Shown: piece by piece, positions 9,142 to 18,132 of the stretch | How the letters are laid out: every line of letters begins with the position of its first letter | Numbering within the stretch: the stretch's first letter is position 1 | NCBI GenBank assembly: GCA_900472175.1 | Contig: UCHD01000001.1 | Location: 62,001-126,000, forward strand | Reading direction: 5' to 3' | Origin: Hyphomicrobiales bacterium | GTDB lineage: Bacteria > Pseudomonadota > Alphaproteobacteria > Rhizobiales > Rhizobiaceae | DNA: 64,000 nucleotides | The notes under the pieces: generated by a model | Seen by the model: only the letters and a program-made list of their open reading frames with translations | Told to the model about the DNA's origin: nothing | The model's database searches: none | Program-made: the position numbers and the translations under genes

Positions 9142-10638
9142 ATGTACGAGATTGGTCATTTCATTGGCGGCAAGAAGGTTGCCGGCACCAGCGGCCGCAC
9201 CAGCAATGTCTTCAATCCGGCCACCGGCGAAGTTCAGGCCACCGTGGCGCTGGCCAGCGACGCGGAAATGGATGCAGCGGTTCAGAACGCCAAGGCTGCG
9301 CAGCCGAAATGGGCCGCCACCAATCCGCAGCGCCGTGCCCGCGTCTTCATGAAGTTCGTCCAGCTCCTCAACGACAACATGGATGAACTGGCCGAAATGC
9401 TGTCGCGCGAACATGGCAAGACCATCGAAGATGCCAAGGGTGACGTTATCCGCGGCCTCGAAGTCTGCGAGTTCGTCATCGGCATTCCGCATCTCTCCAA
9501 GAGCGAATTCACCGAAGGCGCCGGCCCGAACATCGACATGTATTCGATCCGCCAGGCTGTCGGCATCGGCGCCGGCATTACGCCGTTCAACTTCCCGGCG
9601 ATGATCCCGATGTGGATGTTTGCCCCGGCGATCGCCTGCGGCAACGCCTTTATCCTGAAGCCTTCCGAGCGCGATCCGTCCGTTCCGATCCGCCTTGCCG
9701 AACTGATGATCGAGGCTGGCTTGCCGGCCGGTATCCTCAACGTCGTCAACGGTGACAAGGGCGCGGTCGATGCGATCCTGACGCATCCGGATATCTCTGC
9801 CGTTTCCTTCGTCGGCTCGACCCCGATCGCCCGCTACGTCTATGGCACGGCTGCAACGAACGGCAAGCGCGCCCAGTGCTTCGGTGGCGCCAAGAACCAC
9901 ATGATCATCATGCCGGATGCCGATCTCGACCAGGCCGCCAACGCCCTGATGGGCGCCGGTTACGGTTCGGCCGGCGAGCGCTGCATGGCGATCTCGGTTG
10001 CCGTTCCGGTCGGCAAGGAAACTGCCGACCGCCTGATCGCAAAGCTGACCCCGATGATCGAAAGCCTGCGTATTGGTCCGTACACAGACGAGAAGGCCGA
10101 CATGGGTCCGGTCGTCACCAAGGAAGCCAAGGAGCGTATTCTCGGCCTGATCAACAAGGGTGTCGAAGACGGCGCAAACCTTGTCGTCGATGGCCGCGAT
10201 TTCAAGCTGCAGGGTTATGAAAACGGCAATTTCATCGGCGGTTGCCTGTTCGACAACGTCACCCCGGACATGGACATCTACAAGCAGGAGATCTTCGGGC
10301 CGGTTCTCTCCGTGGTTCGTGCCAAGAATTACGAAGAAGCCCTCGACCTGCCGATGAAGCACGAATACGGCAATGGCGTCGCGATCTACACCCGTGATGG
10401 TGATGCGGCCCGTGACTTTGCCTCGCGTATCAACATCGGCATGGTCGGCGTCAACGTGCCGATCCCGGTACCGCTCGCCTATCATTCCTTCGGCGGCTGG
10501 AAGTCCTCGTCCTTCGGCGACTTGAACCAGCATGGCACGGACTCGATCAGGTTCTGGACCAAGACCAAGACGATCACCTCGCGCTGGCCGTCCGGCATCA
10601 AGGACGGTGCCGAGTTCTCCATCCCGACGATGAAGTAA
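9142..10638 (+). CDS. mmsA: CoA-acylating methylmalonate-semialdehyde dehydrogenase
   Basis: A 498-residue aldehyde dehydrogenase of the MMSDH subfamily. The fold signature TPFNFPAMIPMW, the NAD-binding segment KPSERDPSVP and the catalytic Cys in SAGERCMAISV (C281) are present, and the glutamate-to-asparagine-type change typical of CoA-dependent members fits KNHMIIMPDAD. It converts methylmalonate semialdehyde to propionyl-CoA (or malonate semialdehyde to acetyl-CoA) in valine and myo-inositol breakdown. AGGAGG lies 9 bases before the ATG. A terminator follows, so it is monocistronic; the divergent LysR gene probably regulates it. Confidence 0.93.
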   Translation: MYEIGHFIGGKKVAGTSGRTSNVFNPATGEVQATVALASDAEMDAAVQNAKAAQPKWAATNPQRRARVFMKFVQLLNDNMDELAEMLSREHGKTIEDAKGDVIRGLEVCEFVIGIPHLSKSEFTEGAGPNIDMYSIRQAVGIGAGITPFNFPAMIPMWMFAPAIACGNAFILKPSERDPSVPIRLAELMIEAGLPAGILNVVNGDKGAVDAILTHPDISAVSFVGSTPIARYVYGTAATNGKRAQCFGGAKNHMIIMPDADLDQAANALMGAGYGSAGERCMAISVAVPVGKETADRLIAKLTPMIESLRIGPYTDEKADMGPVVTKEAKERILGLINKGVEDGANLVVDGRDFKLQGYENGNFIGGCLFDNVTPDMDIYKQEIFGPVLSVVRAKNYEEALDLPMKHEYGNGVAIYTRDGDAARDFASRINIGMVGVNVPIPVPLAYHSFGGWKSSSFGDLNQHGTDSIRFWTKTKTITSRWPSGIKDGAEFSIPTMK

Positions 10639-10667
10639 CGACGGGATAACGTCTATCCTCCTCGATT

Positions 10668-10692
10668 GGGCCTCCTTATGGAGGCCCTTTTT
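10668..10692 (+). terminator. Rho-independent terminator after mmsA
   Basis: Stem GGGCCTCC / GGAGGCCC with a TTAT loop and a run of five T. Confidence 0.9.
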
Positions 10693-10819
10693 CGTTGTGG
10701 TCTGCCGCATGTGGTTGACGTGTCGGGGTGACCGTTTAAGAGTTGGCCCAAGCGGCTGAATATCGGGGGATCGTCGGCCGTTGTTGAATTGCATCTGATG
10801 ATAGGCAAGAGGGGCGACG

Positions 10820-11911
10820 ATGAGCACAACCGATACGGCACCATTACCGGCGGCATCGCAGGATTTTCACCGGCTGTCGTTTACGGGAAACGCAGCCGAA
10901 TATTTCGGTATCTGGATCGTCAATATCCTTTTGACGATCATTACGCTCGGCATCTATTCGGCCTGGGCGAAGGTCCGGCGCAATCGCTATTTTTATGGCA
11001 ATACAGTGCTGCTCGGCCGCGCCTTTGAATATCACGCCAAGGGCAAGCAGATCTTCATCGGCCGGCTGATCGTTTTTGGCCTGATCATCATCTACAATAT
11101 CCTGCTTGCGGTGTTGCCGGTTGCCGGTCTCCTCCTGGGCTTGGTTCTCCTGTGCTTTTTTCCCTGGCTGATCATGCGCGGCCTGCGTTTCAGCGCGCGC
11201 GTTACCAGTTACCGCAATGTCCGTTTCAACTTCGTCGGCAGGATGGGTGGTGCCTTTGTCGCCTTTATGGCTGCACCGGTGATGGCCGTCGTGTCGCTCG
11301 GCATCCTGGCGCCGCTCGCCAGCCGCTGGATGTACCGCTATCTCGGCAACAATCTGCGCTATGGCGGCCGGTCGTTTGCAACGGATCCAAAGCTCGGGTC
11401 GATCTACCAGACCTGGTTCTTCTCGGCGCTGATCATCGTTCTCGGCCTGCTGATCGTTGCGATCGTCGCCTTTGCCAACCTGTCACTGGTCATTGCCTTG
11501 ATCGACACCCCCAATGCGCTGCCGCCGGAATTCCAGGCATCGATGTTTGTTCTCGGCATTGTCGCCTATCTGGCGGTCTTGCTGTCCTTCGGTATCGCGG
11601 CGCTGTTCTACCGTGCTGGCGTGCGCAACATCGCCTGGTCGGCGACGCGCTTCGATGGCAAGCATGAGCTGAAAAGCGACGTGTCGCGGTTCCGTTATGT
11701 CTGGATTGCTGTGTCGAATGTGGTCGTGACCGTCGTCACCCTCGGCCTGATGCGTCCCTGGGCAGCGGTTCGCATGGCGCGTTATGTCAACGAGCACACG
11801 GCCGTCCGTTTTGATGGTGATGTCGGCGAAATCCTGGCAACGGCTGAGCAGGAAGGCTCGGCGGTTGGAGCGGAATTCATGGAGTTCGAGGGCTTCGATT
11901 TTGGCTTCTGA
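10820..11911 (+). CDS. YjgN-family (DUF898) multi-pass membrane protein
   Basis: A 363-residue integral membrane protein of about six to eight segments, with the paired conserved motif seen twice: WIVNILLTIITLGIYSAWAKVRRNRYFYGN near residue 40 (family hallmark, ITLGIYSAWAKVR) and NVVVTVVTLGLMRPWAAVRM near 310, plus RYGGRSFA between. DUF898 proteins are of unknown function. The stop overlaps the start of a membrane-anchored M48 peptidase by 11 bases, a pairing common in proteobacteria, so the two probably form a unit at the inner membrane. Confidence 0.85.
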   Translation: MSTTDTAPLPAASQDFHRLSFTGNAAEYFGIWIVNILLTIITLGIYSAWAKVRRNRYFYGNTVLLGRAFEYHAKGKQIFIGRLIVFGLIIIYNILLAVLPVAGLLLGLVLLCFFPWLIMRGLRFSARVTSYRNVRFNFVGRMGGAFVAFMAAPVMAVVSLGILAPLASRWMYRYLGNNLRYGGRSFATDPKLGSIYQTWFFSALIIVLGLLIVAIVAFANLSLVIALIDTPNALPPEFQASMFVLGIVAYLAVLLSFGIAALFYRAGVRNIAWSATRFDGKHELKSDVSRFRYVWIAVSNVVVTVVTLGLMRPWAAVRMARYVNEHTAVRFDGDVGEILATAEQEGSAVGAEFMEFEGFDFGF

Positions 11912-12968
11912 CGAAAAGCCTGTCTGCCGGGGCGACTGGCATCCGCGTGATTCCAGCCGTTCGGTGCCGTCACGCCTGATCGTGCGCGACGGACAGGTCC
12001 GGGCCATTGCGGATGATGGTGCGGAATTGGCGTCTGCGGTGTTTTCAAAGCTCGATATTTCGCCGCGGGTCGGTTCCATCCCGCGCCGGATCGAGTTTGC
12101 CGATGGCACATTGTTCGAGACCACGGACAATACAGCCATCGACGCATTGCAATCGGCAAACGGGGGCGGGCGGGCAGGATTCATCCACGGCCTCGAGCGG
12201 TTTCATCCGCGGCTTCTGGCTTTTGTTGCCGCGGTATTCCTGCTGTCCGGTCTGGTCTACCGGTATGCCCTGCCGGTGCTGGTGGAGGTTGCTGTCGCCG
12301 TGACGCCGCCGGTCGTGCCGCGCCTGATGTCGCTCAGCACCTTGGAAACGCTCGATCGTACCGTTCTTGGCGAAACGAAGCTGGACGATGCGAAGCGGAA
12401 GGCGATTTCCGACGGTTTTGCCCGTATCGCTGCCAATTCGGCCCGCGGCCCCTCTGCCTACACACTCAACTTCCGCGAGGGTGGGGCGATCGGCCCGAAT
12501 GCGTTTGCGCTGCCGGATGGCACGCTGATCATCACCGATGAACTGGTTGGCCTTTCGGACGGCGATACGGAAATGCTCGTCGGCGTTTTGGCGCATGAGA
12601 TTGGCCATGTCGAGCTGGAGCATAGCCTGCGCCAGATTTACCGGGCTGCCGGCATGGCCGGACTGATCATGCTGATTGCCGGCGACGTTGGCGATAGTGT
12701 CGAGGACCTGCTCGTCCAGGGCGGCGGCCTTCTGGCGCTGTCCTATTCCAGGGACGCAGAAGCGGCAGCCGACCGGCATTCGGTCGAATTGATGCAGAAG
12801 GCCGGTTACGATCCCACTGCCATCGCCCGCTTCTTCGAGATCATCGAGAACAAACTCGGTGACACATCGGCCACGAATATCCTGTCCACACATCCCGGAA
12901 CGCCCGGCCGCAGGAAGGCTATCCTTGACTACGAGGCTGAATTGCGCGGAAAACCGGCAGGAAATTAG
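11901..12968 (+). CDS. M48-family metallopeptidase with N-terminal membrane anchor
   Basis: A 355-residue zinc peptidase. After about 95 soluble residues a single membrane segment (LLAFVAAVFLLSGLVYRYAL) precedes the peptidase domain with HEIGH at residues 232-236 and the third-ligand region YSRDAEAAADRHSVELM. No ATG gives a plausible start; TTG at 11901 with CGAGGG upstream overlaps the DUF898 stop and starts right before the conserved N-terminus. The frame is open further upstream but there it only shadows the previous gene. Relatives (HtpX/BepA-like) act in envelope quality control; the partner role is inferred from the overlap. Confidence 0.8.
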   Translation: MASDEKPVCRGDWHPRDSSRSVPSRLIVRDGQVRAIADDGAELASAVFSKLDISPRVGSIPRRIEFADGTLFETTDNTAIDALQSANGGGRAGFIHGLERFHPRLLAFVAAVFLLSGLVYRYALPVLVEVAVAVTPPVVPRLMSLSTLETLDRTVLGETKLDDAKRKAISDGFARIAANSARGPSAYTLNFREGGAIGPNAFALPDGTLIITDELVGLSDGDTEMLVGVLAHEIGHVELEHSLRQIYRAAGMAGLIMLIAGDVGDSVEDLLVQGGGLLALSYSRDAEAAADRHSVELMQKAGYDPTAIARFFEIIENKLGDTSATNILSTHPGTPGRRKAILDYEAELRGKPAGN

Positions 12969-13083
12969 CGTGCCGGGGCCGGTATGGCTTCAAATATGAC
13001 GCGAAACTTCAGCTTTTTCCCCTTTGAAGGGTAGACAGTCCGAGAGAAGCTAATCATGATCACTTTGGTATGATTTTCTGCTT

Positions 13084-13100
13084 TTTGGAATTGTTCCAAA
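13084..13100. promoter_or_regulatory. Palindrome upstream of rirA, possible Irr (ICE) box
   Basis: Perfect inverted repeat TTTGGAA-TTG-TTCCAAA, 141 bp before the rirA start. It differs only by a symmetric A-to-G change from the Irr-box form I remember (TTTAGAA-N3-TTCTAAA). In Agrobacterium Irr represses rirA under low iron, so an Irr site here is expected. Confidence 0.5.
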
Positions 13101-13240
13101 CTAGCATCCGTCCTATATGGGAAGCAGAGCGTGAGATGCCGGTCGAATCGACTGTGTGACCACGATTTGTTGAGTGCCTCTGTGGGCTCACAGGTTCATC
13201 CGAGCCCGGGGCGCCGAACGATCGAAGCCTGGAGTGAATA

Positions 13241-13702
13241 ATGCGTCTGACGAAGCAAACGAACTACGCAGTCCGCATGTTGATGTATTGCGCTGCCAAT
13301 GACGGCCATCTCAGCCGCGTTCCGGAAATTGCCAAGGCTTATGGCGTATCCGAGCTTTTCCTCTTCAAGATCCTTCAGCCGCTGAACAAGGCGGGGCTCG
13401 TCGAGACAGTGCGTGGCCGCAATGGTGGCGTGCGCCTGCCGAAGCCTGCGGCCGATATCAGCCTGTTCGATATCGTCAAGGTTACCGAAGACAGTTTTGC
13501 CATGGCTGAATGTTTCGAGGCCGGCGAGATCGATTGTCCGCTGGTTGACAGCTGTGGTCTCAATTCCGCCCTGCGCAAGGCCTTGAATGCGTTTTTCGAA
13601 GTCCTGCAGCAGTACTCGATCGATGACCTGGTGAAAGCCCGGCCGCAGATCAACTTCCTGCTCGGCCTTGACCATCTCACGCAACCGAAGACGGCGGCCT
13701 GA
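13241..13702 (+). CDS. rirA: Rhizobial iron regulator RirA (Rrf2 family)
   Basis: A 153-residue Rrf2-family repressor. Residues 1-66 form the winged helix (MRLTKQTNYAVRMLMYCAAN, then ELFLFKILQPL and GRNGGVRL). Three cysteines at 91, 99 and 105 (CFEAGEIDC then PLVDSC) are the ligands of the iron-sulphur cluster through which RirA senses iron. With cluster bound it represses iron-uptake genes. The near-identity of wording with known RirA makes the call firm. The gene stands alone, with a long leader holding a palindrome and a bidirectional terminator behind. Confidence 0.95.
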   Translation: MRLTKQTNYAVRMLMYCAANDGHLSRVPEIAKAYGVSELFLFKILQPLNKAGLVETVRGRNGGVRLPKPAADISLFDIVKVTEDSFAMAECFEAGEIDCPLVDSCGLNSALRKALNAFFEVLQQYSIDDLVKARPQINFLLGLDHLTQPKTAA

Positions 13703-13720
13703 CGCAACCTTCGGCCCAAC

Positions 13721-13750
13721 AAAAAGCCCGGCTCGTCCGGGCTTTTTGTT
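13721..13750. terminator. Bidirectional terminator between rirA and a response regulator
   Basis: Eleven-base-pair stem AAAAAGCCCGG / CCGGGCTTTTT with loop CTCGT; A-run and T-run on either side make it work for both converging genes. Confidence 0.9.
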
Positions 13751-13752
13751 GT

Positions 13753-14139
13753 CTATGCTCTGGTGACGTATTCCCGCAGGATGAATTCGATCGCGGTCGG
13801 ATCGAGTTCACCCTTGTCGATGCGGAAATCGGCACCGTATTCTTCGAACTTCTGGAAATAGGGGTCGGCGAGCGACGAGGAAATCACCCCGATCGGGCCG
13901 ATATAGCCTTGCTGGCGCAACGCCGGCACCGTCTCGCGAAAGTCGCATTGCTGCAGCCTGTTATCCATCAGGACCATTGAAACCGGCGTTCCCGATGTGA
14001 TGAAGTCGAGTGCGGCATCGATCGTCTGGCAATAGTGCAGGTGAATTTCGGCGCTCGAAATCTTCCTCATCAAGCCGCGCATGATCAGGTTTTCGGCCGG
14101 ATCGTCGTCAACAAGCAGGATATGGACCGTGTGTGTCAT
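13753..14139 (-). CDS. Single-domain response regulator (receiver)
   Basis: A 128-residue CheY-like receiver with nothing attached. The acidic pocket LLVDDDPAEN (about residues 9-18), the phosphoacceptor region MVLMDNRLQQCDF (Asp near 58), a Ser in VISSS and the DKGELD segment where the conserved Lys sits are visible. It follows a LuxR-type regulator gene on the same strand after 70 bp, so the two may be co-transcribed. The cognate kinase is not in sight. Confidence 0.8.
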   Translation of the reverse strand: MTHTVHILLVDDDPAENLIMRGLMRKISSAEIHLHYCQTIDAALDFITSGTPVSMVLMDNRLQQCDFRETVPALRQQGYIGPIGVISSSLADPYFQKFEEYGADFRIDKGELDPTAIEFILREYVTRA

Positions 14140-14209
14140 TGGCGGTTTCGCTTGGTGAATGGCTTATAATACGATTTGCTGACATGCAGTATGCGGACTG
14201 GTGCTGGCG

Positions 14210-14920
14210 TTATTGAATGATCTGTTCCCGGATGGCTTTTGCCACCATCTGGGTTCTGTTGACGACGTCGAGCTTCTTGAGGATCGTTGCCGTGTGCGAG
14301 TTGACCGTGTGTTCGGAGACCGAGACGATCAGCGCGATTTCGCTTGCCGTCTTGCCATGGGAGATCCAGCGCAGGATTTCCGTTTCGCGCGGCGTCAGCC
14401 CAAGGCCCGCCTTGTTGGACAGAACCAGCCGGTAGAAATAGTCGAAAGCGCAAACAGCATCGTAGCACAGCGCGAAATGCGCCTGCCGGTCCATGTCTTC
14501 GCCATCACCGAGAAACAGCACGGCATACCGCGCGCCGTTGATGCCCGCCACGGGCACGCACATCAGCATGTCGAAACCAAGCTGGCCAAGAAGATTGCCG
14601 CCATGGCCGGGAAGGGGATCGCCAGCTTTCCAGACCGATGGGATGGATGATGTGTGAAGGCTCTTGAAAACGGCGGAATCGCCAAAGCGGTGGCGCTTGT
14701 CGTAGGCATCTGCAAGTCCCGAAGGCAGGTCGTGCAGTGCCAACCGGTTGGTCAGCGTGCAGGCATCGCCCTCGTTTCCAAGCTGCAGGATGCCGAAATG
14801 GTCGAAACCGTAGCGGAGTGTCATCGTGTGGAAAATTCGAAAGAAATCGACCCGATTGAGAGCCTTCTCCAAATCGCTGTCACAATAGTATCGCTGGTCG
14901 TTCTTTAAATCAGTCGCCAC
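14210..14920 (-). CDS. LuxR-family regulator with autoinducer-binding-type domain
   Basis: A 236-residue regulator: the N-terminal part (about 20-160) reads like an autoinducer-binding domain and the C-terminal 65 residues are a GerE/LuxR helix-turn-helix (LTPRETEILRWISHGKTASE, then VSEHTVNSHTATILKKL). No acyl-homoserine-lactone synthase lies in the window, so it could be an orphan (solo) receptor or respond to another ligand. A receiver-only gene follows. Several rhizobial solos of this kind control motility or surface traits; which one this is cannot be told. Confidence 0.75.
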   Translation of the reverse strand: MATDLKNDQRYYCDSDLEKALNRVDFFRIFHTMTLRYGFDHFGILQLGNEGDACTLTNRLALHDLPSGLADAYDKRHRFGDSAVFKSLHTSSIPSVWKAGDPLPGHGGNLLGQLGFDMLMCVPVAGINGARYAVLFLGDGEDMDRQAHFALCYDAVCAFDYFYRLVLSNKAGLGLTPRETEILRWISHGKTASEIALIVSVSEHTVNSHTATILKKLDVVNRTQMVAKAIREQIIQ

Positions 14921-15416
14921 GTCGTGGCCGTCCCCCCACGTCTTCCGCGGCTGCTATTTTAGCGTGCGATTCCCGATAGGCAACTGCATCGGAACGGAAA
15001 AGGAGAGTTGTCGGCAGTTTTGACATACAGGGCGCTGGCTCGCAGCGTTGTCGCGAGAGGGAGGACTGAATATGATTGCTTTCATCCCATCCCCGCCTGG
15101 CAGATAAAAGCTGAACAGTCCTCCCCACCCCGCAAATGCCTTATGCCATAGCCCTTCTTTCGAGGCTATCGGTGCAATTTGGGATTGACTTTAACGGTAA
15201 AATGAAACCGATTCGCGCGGCGATGCTGGTGGCTGAAAGAAAGTCGTGTATAGCCTCCAGGCTTGTCGCATCTGGGAGGATTTTCCAATTGGACAAATTT
15301 TTCGGGTCGCTTATTGCATTGCCTGATCAAATGTCGTTCCATCCGGCCTTGACCGGAAACAACGGCTTCTGCGTCAGAAAAATACGAGAACAAGAACAAA
15401 GCTGGGAAGCAAACTC
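14921..15416. other. Long leader/intergenic region upstream of dppA
   Basis: Nearly 500 bases between a minus-strand regulator gene and dppA. A 94-codon frame that runs into the dppA start has no ribosome site or protein-like character. I see no terminator or RNA family; the region probably holds both promoters and a long 5' leader. Confidence 0.4.
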
Positions 15417-17012
15417 ATGAAAAAGCTCTCTACTCTCCTTGCTGCAACCGCAATCGCCACTTTGATGGCCGGTTCTGCTTGGTCAAAGACCTTCGTTTAC
15501 TGCTCGGAAGCGTCGCCGGAAGGCTTCGACCCCGGCATGTATACCGGCGGCCAGACCTTCGATGCTGCCGCACACACGGTCTACAACCGGCTGGTGGAAT
15601 TCAAGCGCGGCACGACGGAAATCGAACCTGCGCTGGCCGAAAGCTGGGAAATTTCTGCTGACGGCAAGGAATACACGTTCAAGCTGCGTCCGGGCGTAAA
15701 GTTCCAGACGACCGAATACTTCACGCCGACGCGCGAACTGAACGCCGATGACGTTGTCTTCTCCTTCGAGCGCCAGTACAAGGCCGACAATGCATGGAAC
15801 AAGTATGTTCCGGGCGCCTCATGGGAATACTTCTCCGGCATGGGTCTGCCGGACCTCCTGGAAAAGGTCGAGAAGGTCGATGACCTGACGGTCAAGATCG
15901 TGCTGAAGCGTCCGGAAGCGCCGTTGCTGGCCAACCTCGGCATGCCTTTCATCTCGATCCTGTCGAAGGAATATGCCGACAAGCTGCAGGCTGAAGGCAA
16001 GATGGAACTGATGAACCAGCAGCCGCTTGGCACCGGTCCGTTCACGTTCGTCGCCTACCAGCCGGATGCTGCCATCCGCTACAAGGCCAACCCTGATTAC
16101 TGGGGTGGCAAGCAGAAGATCGATGACCTCGTCTTCGCGATCACCACGGACGCCGCTGTTCGCGCCCAGAAGCTGAAGGCCGGCGAATGCCACCTGATGT
16201 CCTATCCGAACGCAGCTGACGTTGCCGAACTGAAGGCCGATCCGAACCTGCACATCTCCGAGCAGGCCGGCCTGAACGTTTCGTACCTCGCCTACAACAC
16301 GCTCGTTCCGCCGTTCGACAAGGTTGAAGTCCGCAAGGCCCTCAACATGGCGGTCAATCGTCAGGCTATCGTCGATGCCGTGTTCCAGGGTGCCGCAACG
16401 GTTGCCAAGAACCCGATCCCGCCGACAATGTGGTCGTATAACGACAAGGTTGAAGACGACAAGTACGATCCGGAAGCTGCCAAGAAGATGCTTGAAGACG
16501 CTGGCGTCAAGGATCTGAAGATGAAGATCTGGGCAATGCCGGTTGCTCGTCCGTACATGCTGAACGCCCGCCGTGCAGCTGAACTGATGCAGGCTGACCT
16601 GGCCAAGATCGGCGTCACCGTCGAAATCGTCTCCTACGAATGGGCCGAATACCTGAAGCTCTCGTCCGCCAAGGACCGCGATGGTGCGGCCATCCTCGGC
16701 TGGACCGGTGACAATGGTGATCCGGACAACTTCCTCGACACCCTGCTTGGTTGCGACGCTGTCGGCGGCAACAACCGCGCCCAGTGGTGCAACAAGGAGT
16801 TCGACGATCTGGTAACGAAGGCGAAGGAAACGTCCGACGTTGCCGAGCGCACTAAGCTTTATGAAGAAGCGCAGATCGTCTTCAAGAAAGAAGCGCCCTG
16901 GAACACGCTTGACCACTCGCTCGCCGTCGTTCCGATGAGCAAGAAGGTTTCGGGCTTCGTCCAGTCTCCGCTGGGTGACTTCGTCTTCGAAGGCGTCGAC
17001 ATCGCCGAATAA
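15417..17012 (+). CDS. dppA: Dipeptide ABC transporter, periplasmic substrate-binding protein
   Basis: A 531-residue family-5 extracellular solute-binding protein. Residues 1-23 are a Sec signal peptide ending near SAWSKT. The mature part shows the family pattern EGFDPGMYTGGQTFDAAAHT and the C-terminal WTGDNGDPDNFLD. It is the first gene of a five-gene dpp operon with permeases and ATPases; in S. meliloti and R. leguminosarum such systems import dipeptides and 5-aminolevulinate. GGGAAG lies upstream of the ATG. A hairpin after the gene may let it be made in excess over the permeases. Confidence 0.92.
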   Translation: MKKLSTLLAATAIATLMAGSAWSKTFVYCSEASPEGFDPGMYTGGQTFDAAAHTVYNRLVEFKRGTTEIEPALAESWEISADGKEYTFKLRPGVKFQTTEYFTPTRELNADDVVFSFERQYKADNAWNKYVPGASWEYFSGMGLPDLLEKVEKVDDLTVKIVLKRPEAPLLANLGMPFISILSKEYADKLQAEGKMELMNQQPLGTGPFTFVAYQPDAAIRYKANPDYWGGKQKIDDLVFAITTDAAVRAQKLKAGECHLMSYPNAADVAELKADPNLHISEQAGLNVSYLAYNTLVPPFDKVEVRKALNMAVNRQAIVDAVFQGAATVAKNPIPPTMWSYNDKVEDDKYDPEAAKKMLEDAGVKDLKMKIWAMPVARPYMLNARRAAELMQADLAKIGVTVEIVSYEWAEYLKLSSAKDRDGAAILGWTGDNGDPDNFLDTLLGCDAVGGNNRAQWCNKEFDDLVTKAKETSDVAERTKLYEEAQIVFKKEAPWNTLDHSLAVVPMSKKVSGFVQSPLGDFVFEGVDIAE

Positions 17013-17059
17013 GATCGGCTAAAACAAAAGAAAGGCACGCCGCAAAGAGCGTGCAATGG

Positions 17060-17095
17060 CCGGCGGCTCGAAGACATTCGGGCCGTCGGTTTTTC
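17060..17095 (+). terminator. Hairpin with T-run between dppA and dppB (partial terminator)
   Basis: Stem CCGGCGGC / GCCGTCGG (one G-U pair) with a 14-base loop followed by TTTTT, between two genes of one operon. Such leaky terminators behind binding-protein genes often set a high ratio of binding protein to permease. Confidence 0.5.
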
Positions 17096-17118
17096 AAAGA
17101 AAGAAGGGATAGGCTCCC

Positions 17119-18123
17119 ATGTTACGCTTTATCTTCGGACGGCTCGCCGTCTTGATCCCCACGTTCCTCGGGGTATCGCTGATCGCGTTCTCCTTCATTC
17201 GGCTCCTGCCCGGCGATCCGGTCATGTTGATGTCGGGTGAGCGCGTCATGGCTCCGGAACGGCACGCTGAACTGATGCACCAGCTCGGTCTCGACCGGCC
17301 GATGTACGTTCAGTATTTCGATTATCTTGGCGGCCTCGTGACGGGCGACTTCGGTTCGTCCATCGTCACCAAGCGGCCGGTTCTCGATGATTTCATGAAT
17401 CTCTTCCCGGCAACGCTGGAACTGTCGCTCTGCGCCATCATCGTTGCGGTGCTGCTCGGCATTCCAGCTGGCGTGATCGCTGCGGTGAAACGGGGGACCT
17501 GGCTCGACCAATCGCTCATGGGCGTCGCCCTCGTCGGCTACTCGATGCCGATCTTCTGGTGGGGCTTGCTGCTTATCATCTTCTTCTCAGGCTATCTCGG
17601 CTGGACGCCGGTCTCGGGTCGCATCTCGATGATGTATTTCTTCCCGCAGGTCACCGGCTTCATGCTGATCGACAGTCTGATCTCGGGGCAGGCGGGCGCC
17701 TTCAAATCGGCGGTCAGCTACCTGATCCTGCCGACCGTCGTGCTGGCGACCATCCCGCTCGCCGTCATCGCCAGGCAGACGCGCTCGGCCATGCTGGAAG
17801 TGCTCGGCGAGGATTATGTCCGTACCGCTCGCTCCAAGGGCCTGACGCCATTCCGCGTCATTGGTGTGCACGCGCTGCGGAACGCGCTTATTCCGGTTAT
17901 CACCACAATCGGCCTCCAGGTCGGCGTGCTGCTGGCCGGTGCGATCCTGACGGAAACAATCTTCTCCTGGCCGGGCATCGGCAAATGGATGGTCGATTCC
18001 GTGTTCAAGCGTGACTATCAGGTCGTGCAGGGCGGGCTGATGCTGATCGCCGCCATGATCATGATCATCAACCTCATCGTTGATGTGCTTTACGGCTTCA
18101 TCAACCCGCGTATCCGGCATTAG
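17119..18123 (+). CDS. dppB: Dipeptide ABC transporter permease
   Basis: A 334-residue inner-membrane permease with about six segments, opening MLRFIFGRLAVLIPTFLGVS, the usual N-terminus of DppB/OppB. The cytoplasmic EAA loop is visible around EVLGEDYVRTARSKGLTPFR (residues about 224-243), which docks the ATPases. It forms the translocation pore with DppC. It lies 9 bp ahead of dppC. Confidence 0.93.
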   Translation: MLRFIFGRLAVLIPTFLGVSLIAFSFIRLLPGDPVMLMSGERVMAPERHAELMHQLGLDRPMYVQYFDYLGGLVTGDFGSSIVTKRPVLDDFMNLFPATLELSLCAIIVAVLLGIPAGVIAAVKRGTWLDQSLMGVALVGYSMPIFWWGLLLIIFFSGYLGWTPVSGRISMMYFFPQVTGFMLIDSLISGQAGAFKSAVSYLILPTVVLATIPLAVIARQTRSAMLEVLGEDYVRTARSKGLTPFRVIGVHALRNALIPVITTIGLQVGVLLAGAILTETIFSWPGIGKWMVDSVFKRDYQVVQGGLMLIAAMIMIINLIVDVLYGFINPRIRH

Positions 18124-18132
18124 GAGGGTCTG

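Noticed and set aside
9136..10827. A 563-codon minus-strand frame opposite mmsA
   Set aside because: Shadow of a well-defined aldehyde dehydrogenase gene; same for the long antisense frames opposite dppB-dppC, the AI-2E-family gene and the AAA+ gene.
15136..15420. Short frame ending at the dppA start as a leader peptide gene
   Set aside because: No ribosome site, no regulatory codon run and composition unlike protein; better explained as part of the leader.
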